From an uncultured Armatimonadota bacterium (lineage in GTDB: Bacteria > Armatimonadota > Fimbriimonadia > Fimbriimonadales > Fimbriimonadaceae), in the NCBI GenBank assembly GCA_903833215.1, contig CAILEM010000112.1:1-41002 (forward strand): a stretch of DNA of 41,002 nt. The letters run 5' to 3'. Shown here one piece after another: positions 1 to 8,976 of this stretch; position 1 is the stretch's first letter; every line of letters starts with the position of its first letter. The notes beneath the pieces are model-generated. The model did not search any database and was not told the DNA's origin. It saw nothing but the letters and a program-made list of their open reading frames with translations. Both the position numbers and the translations under genes were made by a program.

Positions 1-124
1 AGCAAGCCCTTCACCGACCCGATCTCAATTCGACGCCACGTCCAATTCTCACGCCGCCTAGCCCAACATATTCCGCGAAATTCAAGCCGAAGATGTCGGG
101 AGCCTTGACAAAGTCAAATACTAT

Positions 125-160
125 CTGGGCTTTGAGGACAGAACGCTTTCAGCGTTCGAG
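125..160 (+). repeat. Solo fragment of module C repeat (hairpin)
   Basis: About 36 bases match the 3' part of repeat module C found 32 kb away: the phrase TGGGCTTTGAGGACA is followed by a hairpin with arms GAACGC and GCGTTC around a TTTCA loop. The fragment lies just beyond the stop codon of the minus-strand GH172 gene. The bases before it (1-124) do not resemble the rest of the module, so this is a partial or decayed copy. It shows that the family is dispersed and not confined to 31.7-35.6 kb. Confidence 0.7.
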
Positions 161-172
161 ACGGACAAGTGG

Positions 173-1237
173 TTACTTGTTGAGCACGTGGGGGACTCGC
201 TCGGCGTAAGGTTTGAGGGCGGGTCCTTCGCCTTCCGGGGTGTCTACGTAGTAGAGACCGACCGTCGTGTAATGGTTTCGCAACGGTGTGCGATCTTCAT
301 CCCATCCACCACGGCCGTGCTCTAGTGTGAAGAGCAGAGACTTGGTGAAGGGAACCGGGTCCTGGATGTGCCATCGGTAGACCGTGTTTTGGATACCGCG
401 CTTTTCGCCGCCGAAGTCTTTGTTATCGTAGTAGGTGACGCCGAAGAACGGAGTTTGGAAGGTGTGGCCGAAGTCCCACGCGCCGCAGAAGTAGTCTTCG
501 GTTCCAGTTCCGCTGATGGTTGGCTTGGTGGCGCCATCGACGAACCAGTTGTCGTTACCTTCACCCCACCAGCCATCGCTATTGGCGAGGACGGTGACGA
601 TCGTGCCGACGAAGTGTCCGCTACCTTTCGATTCGCAGATCGTAAGAGGCACACCTTTGGGGGCCGGGAAGAAGTTGCGGTACTGAGTGTGGAAGTATCG
701 AACATCCCTCTGCGAGCGATCGAGCCGGTAGTCGAGGTTGTAGTAAAGGGCATAAACCTCACCCGCGCCTTCGTTGGTCACGGTGATGACGGCATGCTTT
801 TTGAATGGCATCGGCCAGTAGCAGTTGAGGGCCATGCTGCCACCCACTGAAACCGGCGAGCTTTGGAACTCGACGTACTTGCCTGGGCCCTGAGCAAAGA
901 AATCACCGATTGGGCACTCGACGGCGGGGCGTTTGGCGTCGTCCCATGTGATGCGCAAGATCATCTCTCGCAGATGATCGCTGTCTTTGGCTGCGATCGT
1001 GAACCAAAGGTGGGTCAGTCGGCCGCTACCTTTGATATCTGCGACGGTGAGAGTCTCACCTGGATTCATGTGGCGAGCATCGCCGTTGTGGAGATTAGGG
1101 TCCGTACTAGACGACCGAAAAGCCTTGAAATCCTTCTTGTCTGCTAGATCTTGCGGAACCTGCGCCGACGCTGATTGAATCCCCACTGCGGCTACGATGC
1201 CGGCTAGCAGGACTCGTCTTAGAGTAATGCAAAACAT
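173..1237 (-). CDS. Secreted DUF2961 / GH172-type glycoside hydrolase
   Basis: 354 residues. An N-terminal signal peptide is visible (Arg-rich start, hydrophobic stretch to about residue 25 ending SASAQ). The body is DUF2961, the fold of glycoside hydrolase family 172, whose characterised members act on difructose anhydrides and on alpha-D-fructo- or arabinofuranosides. The family's best-conserved segment GTGTEDYFCGAWDFG is present; Glu247 in it lies where a catalytic acidic residue is expected. The likely role is release of sugars outside the cytoplasm. The gene is divergent from the sugar transporter starting at 1315, with fewer than 80 bp between, so the two are probably co-regulated and the transporter may import the product. 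The family is clear; the actual substrate cannot be read from sequence. Confidence 0.88.
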   Translation of the reverse strand: MFCITLRRVLLAGIVAAVGIQSASAQVPQDLADKKDFKAFRSSSTDPNLHNGDARHMNPGETLTVADIKGSGRLTHLWFTIAAKDSDHLREMILRITWDDAKRPAVECPIGDFFAQGPGKYVEFQSSPVSVGGSMALNCYWPMPFKKHAVITVTNEGAGEVYALYYNLDYRLDRSQRDVRYFHTQYRNFFPAPKGVPLTICESKGSGHFVGTIVTVLANSDGWWGEGNDNWFVDGATKPTISGTGTEDYFCGAWDFGHTFQTPFFGVTYYDNKDFGGEKRGIQNTVYRWHIQDPVPFTKSLLFTLEHGRGGWDEDRTPLRNHYTTVGLYYVDTPEGEGPALKPYAERVPHVLNK

Positions 1238-1266
1238 ATCGCAGTATGGTTCGCGATCAAGACTAG

Positions 1267-1295
1267 TTGTTCCTGCGTAAAACCTATGCTAGGAT
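1267..1295 (+). promoter_or_regulatory. Candidate promoter of the sugar transporter
   Basis: TTGTTC at 1267-1272, a 17-base spacer, then TAGGAT at 1290-1295 preceded by TG plus one base (extended -10). If real, it rules out the TTG codon at 1267 as the start of the transporter gene, because that codon would lie in the -35 element, and it supports the GTG at 1315. The leader would be short and there is no strong ribosome binding site, so this is a moderate call. Confidence 0.4.
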
Positions 1296-1314
1296 TCAGG
1301 GGTCCGGTTCAAAG

Positions 1315-3792
1315 GTGAACGCGATAATCAAACAAATCCTTTCTAGGCTATTTCTGACACTCGTTGCGCTGACCTGCGTGATGCCTTTGGCGCATGCCCA
1401 AAAATCTATCGACTTCTGGGCGGTCACCGGGAGTGATGACGATGTCTTGATGTTCAAGCGCATCGCGGCGAACTTCAAGAAGAAATCTGGCATCGACGTC
1501 CACATCACACCGCTGAGTTGGGGCAACTTCGCTACCAAGTACTTCACATCGATGGCGGCGGGCATTCCTCCCGACATCGGAGCGACCAACCTCGGTGGTC
1601 CCATGGATTACGGCAGTGTTGGTGGTTTGGTGGATCTCAACAAGGAATTCCCGAAGGAGATCGACGAACTCAAGTCTCACATCTTTCCGAACCTCCTTCC
1701 TATCTGCACCTGGCGTGGACAGCTGTTTGGGGTTCCTGCAGAGATGTCGACACTTGCCGTCTTTTACCGAACCGACACCTTTACACGGCTTGGGCTGGAA
1801 CCTCCAAAGACTTGGGCGGAACTTGAAAAGACGATTCAGAAACTCGCGGCATCGGGTTATCACTATTACTTTGGGTTCACAGCAAAGGCTCAGTGGGCTA
1901 TGGCCATCTATTCGATGCCCTACGATTTACCCGGTTTGACGGTAAAGGCGAACGACTCGGTGCAAGTCGATTGGATGAATCCCAAGTATCTCAATGCCGT
2001 CCATCGTGCGCTGAACCTATGGAATTCCTACGACGCACCCGGCACCGACCAAGGCGACCGTGTCGCGGGCATGTTCAAGTCGGACGATCCTAAAATCGGC
2101 GTCCCGATGGTGATCGAGCAGCCCAATTTCTACCTCCAACTGAAAGTTGCCGATCCAGAGATCGATGGCAAATGGGCGGTTGTTCCGTGGCCGAAGGCAG
2201 AAGACGGAAAGGCATTCAATATTGTCGGTGGAACGACCTACGTCATCTTCCGCAAGTCGAAGCACAAGAAAGAGGCGTTCGAGTGGCTGAAGTACCTGTA
2301 CAGCACGGAGGCACAAGAGGCAATGATCGTCGATCACGCCAATCGCAAGATCGACTCAAGCTTCCAAGTTTCACCTCTCGTTGATATGTGGCAACCCAAA
2401 ACCGACGCCTTCTGGGCACGGCCAGAAGTGGCTTCCGTCCTAGAATTGAAGAAGACTCTCGCACAAGCGATGCCAAGTCTCACCACCCTTCCTCCCGTTC
2501 ACGGTTCATCGGATGCGGGCATCTTGGAGGCCGACGTGATCGACAGAATGGGCACGTTCATCATCGACCAATATAGTGCGGTTGCTGGAAAGCACGGGAT
2601 GTCACGGTGGGAACTCATCCAAAGTTTCTCGCAAGGCAAATTCCCCGACGAATCGGCGGGAATTCAGCAGCGGATCGATGAGAGACTGCACCAAGAGTAT
2701 GGAAAAGCAGCCCCCAAGGCTACAGCCATCATTGAGAAAGCCATTCAATCTTGGGATCACCGGTTTGGCAGGGTGATCAATAACCTCAACAGCTTCGAAC
2801 AACAGAGCAGCGTTCTGACCATTATCAAGGTGATTGCCGCGTTGTTCTTGGGACTTCTGGCCAGCATCGTGGCGTTCGTTCCGAAATACCGCAAGCACTG
2901 GGCGTCTTATGCATTTATCGCAGCGCCGGTCGTCGCGGCAGTGGTCTTCATCTTTGTTCCGGCAGCGACGGCCTTGTACCTTTCGTTCACGCAATATCAT
3001 CCCGTTCTCCCGTTGTCGTCCGCAATCTGGGCGGGGTTCAATAACTACTCTGAGGTCATTTCTTCAGGCGATTTGTATAAGAGCATTGCGAGAACTGCAC
3101 TGTTTCTGTTCATTTCGCTGCCCATCTCTATCGGAATTTCGCTTCCGTTGGCATGGCTGCTGAATCAGCAGATCGTTGCCCAGCGGTATTGGCGGTTCCT
3201 CTATTTCTCCCCGATGGTGACGAGCATCGTGTCCATTGCGCTGATCTTTACGCAGCTCTTTTTGAGCTCGAACCAGGGGTGGCTGAACTCGCTCTTCATC
3301 AATTTGCATCTTGTGCGGGACCCGGTTCAGTTCCTGCATTCCGAACGGTCGTTCTTGTACTGCGTCATTGCCGTTGCGGTTTGGCAGGGATTGGCGTTCA
3401 ATATCCTGATATTTCTGGCGGGCTTGCAGCAGATTCCGCAGCAGCTCTACGAGGCAGCAGCTGTCGATGGAGCGAGTGTATTTCGTCGATTCCGCTCGAT
3501 ATCTTTGCCAGGTATTCGAGCGCAACTTGCCTTTATCTGTATTCTCGGTGTGATCGGAGGGTTCCAGGTATTCGAACCGATTTACGTGTTGGGAGGTGGC
3601 GCCGGAGAGGCGGGAGCGAAGTTCGGACCCAATAGTTCGGGAATGACGATGGTGCCGCTTGTCTATCACACAGGATTCGAAACATTCGAGATGGGCAAAT
3701 CCACGGCGATTGCCTACATCCTTTTCGCGATCATCCTCGTGTTCTCCCTTGTGCAGCTGAGGTTGTTCCGAGGCAAGGAGGATATGGCATGA
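1315..3792 (+). CDS. Fused sugar-binding protein and MalF-type ABC permease
   Basis: 825 residues from the GTG at 1315; an in-frame TTG at 1267 is the alternative but lies in a likely promoter. From the GTG, the product begins with a signal peptide ending AHAQ, then an extracellular solute-binding domain of the sugar type (about 400 residues), an alpha-helical linker, one extra membrane helix (about 500-525), a short basic segment, and a complete MalF-like permease domain. The EAA loop is visible as EAAAVDG followed downstream by SLPGI. Topology is consistent: exported binding domain, one helix inward, then the normal six-helix permease. Binding protein fused to permease is known for glycine betaine and glutamine importers but is unusual for CUT1 sugar importers. 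It overlaps the next gene by ATGA. No ATPase gene is adjacent, so a shared MsmK/MalK-type ATPase elsewhere is implied. Confidence 0.88.
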   Translation: MNAIIKQILSRLFLTLVALTCVMPLAHAQKSIDFWAVTGSDDDVLMFKRIAANFKKKSGIDVHITPLSWGNFATKYFTSMAAGIPPDIGATNLGGPMDYGSVGGLVDLNKEFPKEIDELKSHIFPNLLPICTWRGQLFGVPAEMSTLAVFYRTDTFTRLGLEPPKTWAELEKTIQKLAASGYHYYFGFTAKAQWAMAIYSMPYDLPGLTVKANDSVQVDWMNPKYLNAVHRALNLWNSYDAPGTDQGDRVAGMFKSDDPKIGVPMVIEQPNFYLQLKVADPEIDGKWAVVPWPKAEDGKAFNIVGGTTYVIFRKSKHKKEAFEWLKYLYSTEAQEAMIVDHANRKIDSSFQVSPLVDMWQPKTDAFWARPEVASVLELKKTLAQAMPSLTTLPPVHGSSDAGILEADVIDRMGTFIIDQYSAVAGKHGMSRWELIQSFSQGKFPDESAGIQQRIDERLHQEYGKAAPKATAIIEKAIQSWDHRFGRVINNLNSFEQQSSVLTIIKVIAALFLGLLASIVAFVPKYRKHWASYAFIAAPVVAAVVFIFVPAATALYLSFTQYHPVLPLSSAIWAGFNNYSEVISSGDLYKSIARTALFLFISLPISIGISLPLAWLLNQQIVAQRYWRFLYFSPMVTSIVSIALIFTQLFLSSNQGWLNSLFINLHLVRDPVQFLHSERSFLYCVIAVAVWQGLAFNILIFLAGLQQIPQQLYEAAAVDGASVFRRFRSISLPGIRAQLAFICILGVIGGFQVFEPIYVLGGGAGEAGAKFGPNSSGMTMVPLVYHTGFETFEMGKSTAIAYILFAIILVFSLVQLRLFRGKEDMA

Positions 3793-4616
3793 GACCCAGT
3801 CGCACCCAACTCACATTCACCTACGCGCTCCTCGCCGTTTTCGCGGTGGTGATGGCCCTGCCGTTCTACCACATGATTATCACGTCGATCAAATCACTCA
3901 AAGAGGTGTCTGAGCCGACGATTAGTTTGGTCGTACATCGACCGACGACTGACCCGTACCACGACTTGCTGAAAGGGTCGTTGTTCTTGTCTTCCGCGTT
4001 AAACAGTCTGTTCGTCGCATTGTTGTCGACAATTGGCAGCATGATTCTTTGCCCACTGGCGGGATATGCCTTCGCCAAGCACCAGTTTCCCGGGCGGGAC
4101 TTCATGTTCGTGTCTCTGCTGGCGACGATGATGATTCCGGGAACAGTATTGATGGTCCCTGGCTTCCTTCTCTTTCGGGACTTCGGATGGCTGGATACTT
4201 GGTTGCCTCTAATCGTTCCTGGGCTTGCCGGAGTCTTTGGCGTCTTTCTGAGTAGGCAATTCATTCAGAAACTCCCCGATAGCCTTATCGACGCTGCGAA
4301 AATGGATGGTCTTCCGGAATGGGGAATCTTTATGCGGGTGGTCATGCCATTGTCAAAGCCACTTTTGGCAACCCTGGCGATCTTTACCTTCTTAGGGTCC
4401 TGGAACAGTTTTCTCGGACCGCTGATCATTCTTCAGGATGAGAAGAAGTTCACGTTGCCGCTTGTGATCGCGATGCTTCAGGGCCGATTCCAAGGTAAGG
4501 AAAACGTGCAGATGGCAGGAGCAGTGATGTCGATTGTCCCTGTGCTGATCGTGTTCTTCATGTTCCAAAAACAGATCGTGGAGAGCCTGGCAAATACGGG
4601 GCTAAAAGAAGGCTAA
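3789..4616 (+). CDS. MalG-type sugar ABC transporter permease
   Basis: 275 residues, inner membrane, about six hydrophobic helices. The cytoplasmic EAA loop appears as DAAKMDG followed by VVMPLSKPLL. The family is the carbohydrate (CUT1) permease partner of MalF/UgpA. The ATG overlaps the previous gene's stop (ATGA), so the two are translationally coupled and form the heterodimeric membrane channel. Its stop codon TAA overlaps the stop codon of the convergent ppk gene in the tetranucleotide CTAA. Confidence 0.93.
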   Translation: MRPSRTQLTFTYALLAVFAVVMALPFYHMIITSIKSLKEVSEPTISLVVHRPTTDPYHDLLKGSLFLSSALNSLFVALLSTIGSMILCPLAGYAFAKHQFPGRDFMFVSLLATMMIPGTVLMVPGFLLFRDFGWLDTWLPLIVPGLAGVFGVFLSRQFIQKLPDSLIDAAKMDGLPEWGIFMRVVMPLSKPLLATLAIFTFLGSWNSFLGPLIILQDEKKFTLPLVIAMLQGRFQGKENVQMAGAVMSIVPVLIVFFMFQKQIVESLANTGLKEG

Positions 4617-6724
4617 GTTTTGGCAGCAGCCTTTGCTTTCGCCGGAATAGCAGCCGAAACGATGTCCTTGCTCGCAGGGTGGCTCATAAACCACTTCTGA
4701 GAGTCGAACGCCTTCTGGCCCTTTTGGACTTGACGTCGCGTGTAGTTGCCGCTGGCATCCATATCCCAACTCTGAACGTTATCTTTAAGGCACGTATAGA
4801 GGATGCGGTCTCGAATATGCTCAACGAGCTTGGGACTCTCAACCGGAGCAAGCACCTCGATTCGGCGATCCAGATTTCGTCGCATTGCATCGGCACTTCC
4901 AATCAGAACGTCGGGCTTGCCACCGCGTTCGAAGTAATACACGCGGCTATGCTCCAAGAATCGCCCAACAATGCTCATGACTCGAATGTTTTCACTCATT
5001 CCAGGCACGCCGGGTCGAAGGCAGCATACGCCTCGAATAATCAGGTCTATCTGAACCCCTGCATTACTTGCCTCATAAAGGGCTTCGATCACTTCGGGGT
5101 CGACCAATGCGTTTAGCTTCCAGATAATCCGGCCTGGAATAGCTTTCTTCGCGGTGGGGATCTCGTTTCGAATTCTCTGCAAGATGCCTTCTCGGAGATT
5201 GAGCGGTGCCACCAGAAGTTTTCGATAGCGCGTCTGCTTGCTGAAGCCCGTTAGATAATTGAACAGTTCGGAGATGTCTTGCGTCATCGCTTCGTCGCAA
5301 GTGAATAGGCCAAGGTCGGTGTAGGCGCGGGCTGTTCCTGGGTTGTAGTTCCCGGTGCCGACATGGGCGTACTGCCGCATGCTCTTACCGTGACGTCGGA
5401 CAACCAAGCACAACTTGCAATGCGTCTTCATCTCGGGAAAGCCGTAGGTGACGTGAACGCCAGCATGCTCAAGGGCTCGAGCCCAGACGAGATTATTGCT
5501 TTCGTCGAAGCGAGCCTTCAGTTCTACCATCGCGGCGACTTGCTTGCCTGCTTCCGCGGCATCTTGAAGGCTTTCTACGATAGGAGATTCACTTCCCATG
5601 CGATACATCGTTTGTTTGATGCCAACGACGTCGTGGTCGGTGGCGGCCGAGCCAACAAACGCTTCTACCGTGCGAAATCCATCATAGGGGTGGTGGACCA
5701 AAAGGTCACCCTTGGAGATAGCTTCATACAACCCAGCAGATGTCGACAGATTCTCGGCTACATGAGGCGGATGAGGAGGGAAGCGTAGGCCCGGTTTGTC
5801 GATCTTGGCCAACTCGTGAAAGACTTCCATGCCAAGAATTCCTGAGAGACTAAAGACATCTTCTTCGTCCAACTTGAGCATCGACATGAGGTGCTTGCGC
5901 ACGTTGGTCGGCATGGACGGGTTGTACTGAAGCATGACGGGGTCGCCGAATCGCCTCAGCCTCAAGGTCTCTTCAATGGTCGCGATCAGGTCGGCGGCTT
6001 CAAGCTCTCGGATTTCGACGTCCGCGTCTCGAATAACTCGGAAGCAGTAGGAACCCAAGATTTCGACTCCTGGGAACAGGGCTTGCATGTTGTTTGCGAT
6101 GACTTCTTCGAGCAAGACGAATTCGTTTTTGCGTTTGCCAATGCGCACCAGTCGAGGAATAACGGTTGGGACTTTGACGCGAGCGAGGCGCGTGTCGGTC
6201 CCTTTGTCTCGCAGTTCGACGGCAAGGTTCAAACTTCGATTGGATATGAACGGAACCGTCGGGGTTGGATGCAGGATGAGCGGGGTGCAGAGAGGGAAGA
6301 CGTCGCGCTCAAAGAACGCTTGCATCTCCTTCTTTTGCTTTTCGTTCAGCTCCTCATATCGGCGCAGAAACACGCCGCTACGCTCAAGTTGAGGTTTGAT
6401 CTGCTCGGCGTAGACGGTGGCGCAGCGTCGCCGGAGGGGAGCCGCGGCCTCGTAGATGACGTGAAGCTGCTCATTCGGACTGAGTCCATCTGGTGAGAGT
6501 TCCAGCACGCCGCTTTCAAATTGTTCGATAAGGCCGCTGACGCGAACCATGTAGAACTCATCCAGGTTGGACTCAAAGATCGCCAAGAACCGACACCGCT
6601 CAAGAAGAGGGTTTAGTGGATTGGCAGCCTCCTCAAGCACACGACGATTGAACTGCAGCCAACTTAGCTCGCGGTTCATGTAGCGACTTGATGCAATATC
6701 GGCAGGCGGCTTCAAGCGAGGCAC
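4613..6724 (-). CDS. ppk: Polyphosphate kinase PPK1
   Basis: 703 residues from a GTG start two bases after the ppx stop. PPK1 reversibly polymerises the gamma-phosphate of ATP into inorganic polyphosphate. The N domain (MNRELSWLQFN), head domain and both C domains are present. Histidines of the active site fall at residues 435 (motif KTHCKLCLVV) and 592 (motif EHSRVYYF), the same numbers as the autophosphorylation-site His435 and His592 of the E. coli enzyme. Also present are the HVGTGNYNPGTARAYTD and MRRNLDRRIE motifs. It is the last gene of a pheS-ppx-ppk run. An internal ATG (residue 16) is an alternative start but would cut into the conserved N domain. Confidence 0.97.
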   Translation of the reverse strand: MPRLKPPADIASSRYMNRELSWLQFNRRVLEEAANPLNPLLERCRFLAIFESNLDEFYMVRVSGLIEQFESGVLELSPDGLSPNEQLHVIYEAAAPLRRRCATVYAEQIKPQLERSGVFLRRYEELNEKQKKEMQAFFERDVFPLCTPLILHPTPTVPFISNRSLNLAVELRDKGTDTRLARVKVPTVIPRLVRIGKRKNEFVLLEEVIANNMQALFPGVEILGSYCFRVIRDADVEIRELEAADLIATIEETLRLRRFGDPVMLQYNPSMPTNVRKHLMSMLKLDEEDVFSLSGILGMEVFHELAKIDKPGLRFPPHPPHVAENLSTSAGLYEAISKGDLLVHHPYDGFRTVEAFVGSAATDHDVVGIKQTMYRMGSESPIVESLQDAAEAGKQVAAMVELKARFDESNNLVWARALEHAGVHVTYGFPEMKTHCKLCLVVRRHGKSMRQYAHVGTGNYNPGTARAYTDLGLFTCDEAMTQDISELFNYLTGFSKQTRYRKLLVAPLNLREGILQRIRNEIPTAKKAIPGRIIWKLNALVDPEVIEALYEASNAGVQIDLIIRGVCCLRPGVPGMSENIRVMSIVGRFLEHSRVYYFERGGKPDVLIGSADAMRRNLDRRIEVLAPVESPKLVEHIRDRILYTCLKDNVQSWDMDASGNYTRRQVQKGQKAFDSQKWFMSHPASKDIVSAAIPAKAKAAAKT

Positions 6725-6726
6725 AA

Positions 6727-7620
6727 CTAGATTTTCCCTGATGCCATCTCCAGAACGGCACCCTCGCGAATACCAAATTCGCTGATTGCTAGGTCGCGCA
6801 GGCCGTATTTTCGCATAAGCGCGCTATATACCAACGCTCCCGGCAACAGTGTGCTGGCACGTTTCTGCTTGACGCCAAATCGAGCTACGATTCTATCGGT
6901 TGGCAGGCGAGAACTCGACCATACGATGTAGTCCAGTTCTTCCAACGCGATGACTTTTTCGCTATCGGGGTGGAGTGCACGCCATAAACCTCGTCCAACA
7001 CCTCCGCTCGCAACACCGATGGAGGCAGATCCCTCCACCGTTGCTTTGGCGAGGATGGAGTCGATGTAGTTCACGGCTGCGCTGAGGGCGTAGTCGGGGC
7101 ACGGATTGCGAAGTCCCGATTCCGCGATAATTCTGCCTGTTCCAAGAGGGAGCGATTCCTCTTCGATCAGCTTATTCTTTGTGACCTTGCCGATTTGGGC
7201 GCTTCCGCCGCCCACTTCAAACATCATCTGAGCACCGTAGTTTTTGGTGTCGAGAAGAATTCCAGAAAGACTCAATTCAGCTTCTCGACGAGGGGAAATA
7301 ACATCCACCTTTACGCCGGTTTCAACCAGGATCTTCTTTAGGACTGCCTTGTGATTGAGGGCAGAACGCATCCCCTCGGTGGCAAAAACGTAAAGGGATT
7401 CAGCCTGTTTTGCGCTAGCTATTCGTCTGAACTCTTTGACGGCCTGGACAAGTTGCTGAACGATTTCTTTGGGTATCTCTCCGGTTCGAGCGACAACCTC
7501 ACCCAAGGGAATCCACTCGTTGAAGTTATCGATTCGCATCACAAGGTTGCCATCGGTTGCGGCAACAAGCAAGTGAGCAGTATTGCTGCCAATATCAGCA
7601 GCGGCGAGGATACGCGTCAT
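6727..7620 (-). CDS. ppx: Ppx/GppA family exopolyphosphatase
   Basis: 297 residues, the short two-domain actin-like (ASKHA) form of Ppx/GppA. Phosphate-binding signatures are visible: AAADIGSNTAHLLVA at the N terminus, the second phosphate loop EVGGGSAQIG, and PLGTGRI. The family hydrolyses terminal phosphates of polyphosphate and, in some members, pppGpp. It precedes ppk by two bases, so synthesis and breakdown of polyphosphate are encoded as one unit. The short form lacks the C-terminal HD-type domain of the E. coli protein, so substrate preference (polyphosphate or pppGpp) is uncertain. Confidence 0.93.
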   Translation of the reverse strand: MTRILAAADIGSNTAHLLVAATDGNLVMRIDNFNEWIPLGEVVARTGEIPKEIVQQLVQAVKEFRRIASAKQAESLYVFATEGMRSALNHKAVLKKILVETGVKVDVISPRREAELSLSGILLDTKNYGAQMMFEVGGGSAQIGKVTKNKLIEEESLPLGTGRIIAESGLRNPCPDYALSAAVNYIDSILAKATVEGSASIGVASGGVGRGLWRALHPDSEKVIALEELDYIVWSSSRLPTDRIVARFGVKQKRASTLLPGALVYSALMRKYGLRDLAISEFGIREGAVLEMASGKI

Positions 7621-7678
7621 CGAATTGAGTATGGCTGTTTAGCGTGTACTCATTGGCAGTCTGCGGGACCGATCTTGC

Positions 7679-8773
7679 TCAATGGTGTAGGTGAAGGCTA
7701 CTTGTGATCGTTTCCAGCGCGGGCTGGAGCCGTGCTAACTGATCCGCAAGCGTAGGGACCGGGTTGGGCAATGGTTCAAACTGGAACTGATTCAAGAATC
7801 TCAAATCGTTCTCTAGGAACTGGCGAAGGTCATCGATGCCGTACGCCATCATCGGAATTCGTTCAACACCCAAGCCGAAGGCAAAGCCGCTGTACCGCTC
7901 TGAGTCGATCCCGAATTTTTCGAGAATATTGGGATGGATCAATCCCGCGCCACCGAGTTCAACCCATCTACCGTTAAACAGTTTTGGAGTCGAAATCGCG
8001 TAGTCAACACCGGGTTCGACAAAAGGGAAGAAATCTGGTCGGAACCTAACGGATACCTCGTCACCAAACATTGCCCGCGCAAACACACCCAGTGTTCCCT
8101 TGAGATGGGCCATTGAAACACCCTCGTCGATCATGAAGCAGTCGACTTGGTGGAACGTGTGACCATGAGTTCGATCAACAGCTTCATTACGGAAGGTTCG
8201 CCCGACTGTGAACACGCGAAGAGGCGGCGGAGTTGTCTCGAAGACTCGGCCTTGGAGTGCCGTGCACTGGGTCCGCAGGAGATGAGTGTCATCGATGTAG
8301 AACGTGTCCTGATCATCCATCGCGGGATGGTCGGGCGGGTAATTGAGGTTTTCGAAGTTGTATCGAAACTCCTCAAGCTCTGGAGACTCCATATACCGGA
8401 ACCCCATGCCGCCTAGGACGCGCTTGATCTTGTTCGTGGCCTGTTGAAGGATGTGCTCCTGACCGATGCGGGGGCGCTCACCCGGCATCGTCACGTCGAT
8501 ACGTTCAGCTTCGAATTGGGCAGCCTGCTCCAGACTTCTTACAGACAATTGCTTTGAAGCGAGCAGGGCATCAACTTCGGCTTTGCTGCTGTTGACTCTC
8601 TGACCGAATGATGGGCGATCTTCCTTGGGTAACCCGCCAAGAAGCTTCATCAAACCAGGGATCGAACCGTTCTTTCCTAGGTAGCGCTGTTCGATGTCAC
8701 GAAGCTGCGCAGATGAACTGGCGCCTTCGATCTCGAGAGTGGCGGCTTGTCGAAGCTCTTCAGGAGTTTGCAT
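7679..8773 (-). CDS. pheS: Phenylalanyl-tRNA synthetase alpha subunit
   Basis: 364 residues from the ATG at 8773 (MQTPEELRQ). Upstream in-frame codons are open to 8854 but do not look like the family's N terminus. Class II synthetase motif 2 appears as TVGRTFRNEAVDRTH followed by FHQVDCF, and motif 3 as FGLGVERIPMMAYG. The enzyme is an alpha2-beta2 tetramer that charges tRNA-Phe. The usual downstream partner pheT (beta subunit) is absent; ppx follows after 58 bp instead. A tail of about 30 residues after the usual RFLNQF end is present and its role is unknown. Confidence 0.95.
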   Translation of the reverse strand: MQTPEELRQAATLEIEGASSSAQLRDIEQRYLGKNGSIPGLMKLLGGLPKEDRPSFGQRVNSSKAEVDALLASKQLSVRSLEQAAQFEAERIDVTMPGERPRIGQEHILQQATNKIKRVLGGMGFRYMESPELEEFRYNFENLNYPPDHPAMDDQDTFYIDDTHLLRTQCTALQGRVFETTPPPLRVFTVGRTFRNEAVDRTHGHTFHQVDCFMIDEGVSMAHLKGTLGVFARAMFGDEVSVRFRPDFFPFVEPGVDYAISTPKLFNGRWVELGGAGLIHPNILEKFGIDSERYSGFAFGLGVERIPMMAYGIDDLRQFLENDLRFLNQFQFEPLPNPVPTLADQLARLQPALETITSSLHLHH

Positions 8774-8976
8774 TCCGAGATAGTTGTGGCGCACTTGCCC
8801 TCGGGAAAGCAAGCAGTACCTTATTCGTAAAGATGCTGAGTTCCGCGCAAGCACTTAGGGTGAGCCAAGGTTGTTTAAGAAAGCATGTTAAAGTAGCGTC
8901 GAGTCAAGGAACGAAACTATTCTGTTGGTGATCGAGTTCTCGCCAACGGAAAAGATTCGCAAGTACTCGAATTGAA

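Noticed and set aside
1-172. Minus-strand peptide ending near base 11 (reads DFVKAPDIFGLNFAEY in part)
   Set aside because: It looks protein-like but is only about 40 codons, has no start codon and follows an in-frame stop within the repeat fragment. It could be a gene remnant, but the evidence is too thin to list.
368-850. Plus-strand open frame of 160 codons over the GH172 gene
   Set aside because: Antisense shadow of the DUF2961 domain, which has a full signature on the minus strand.
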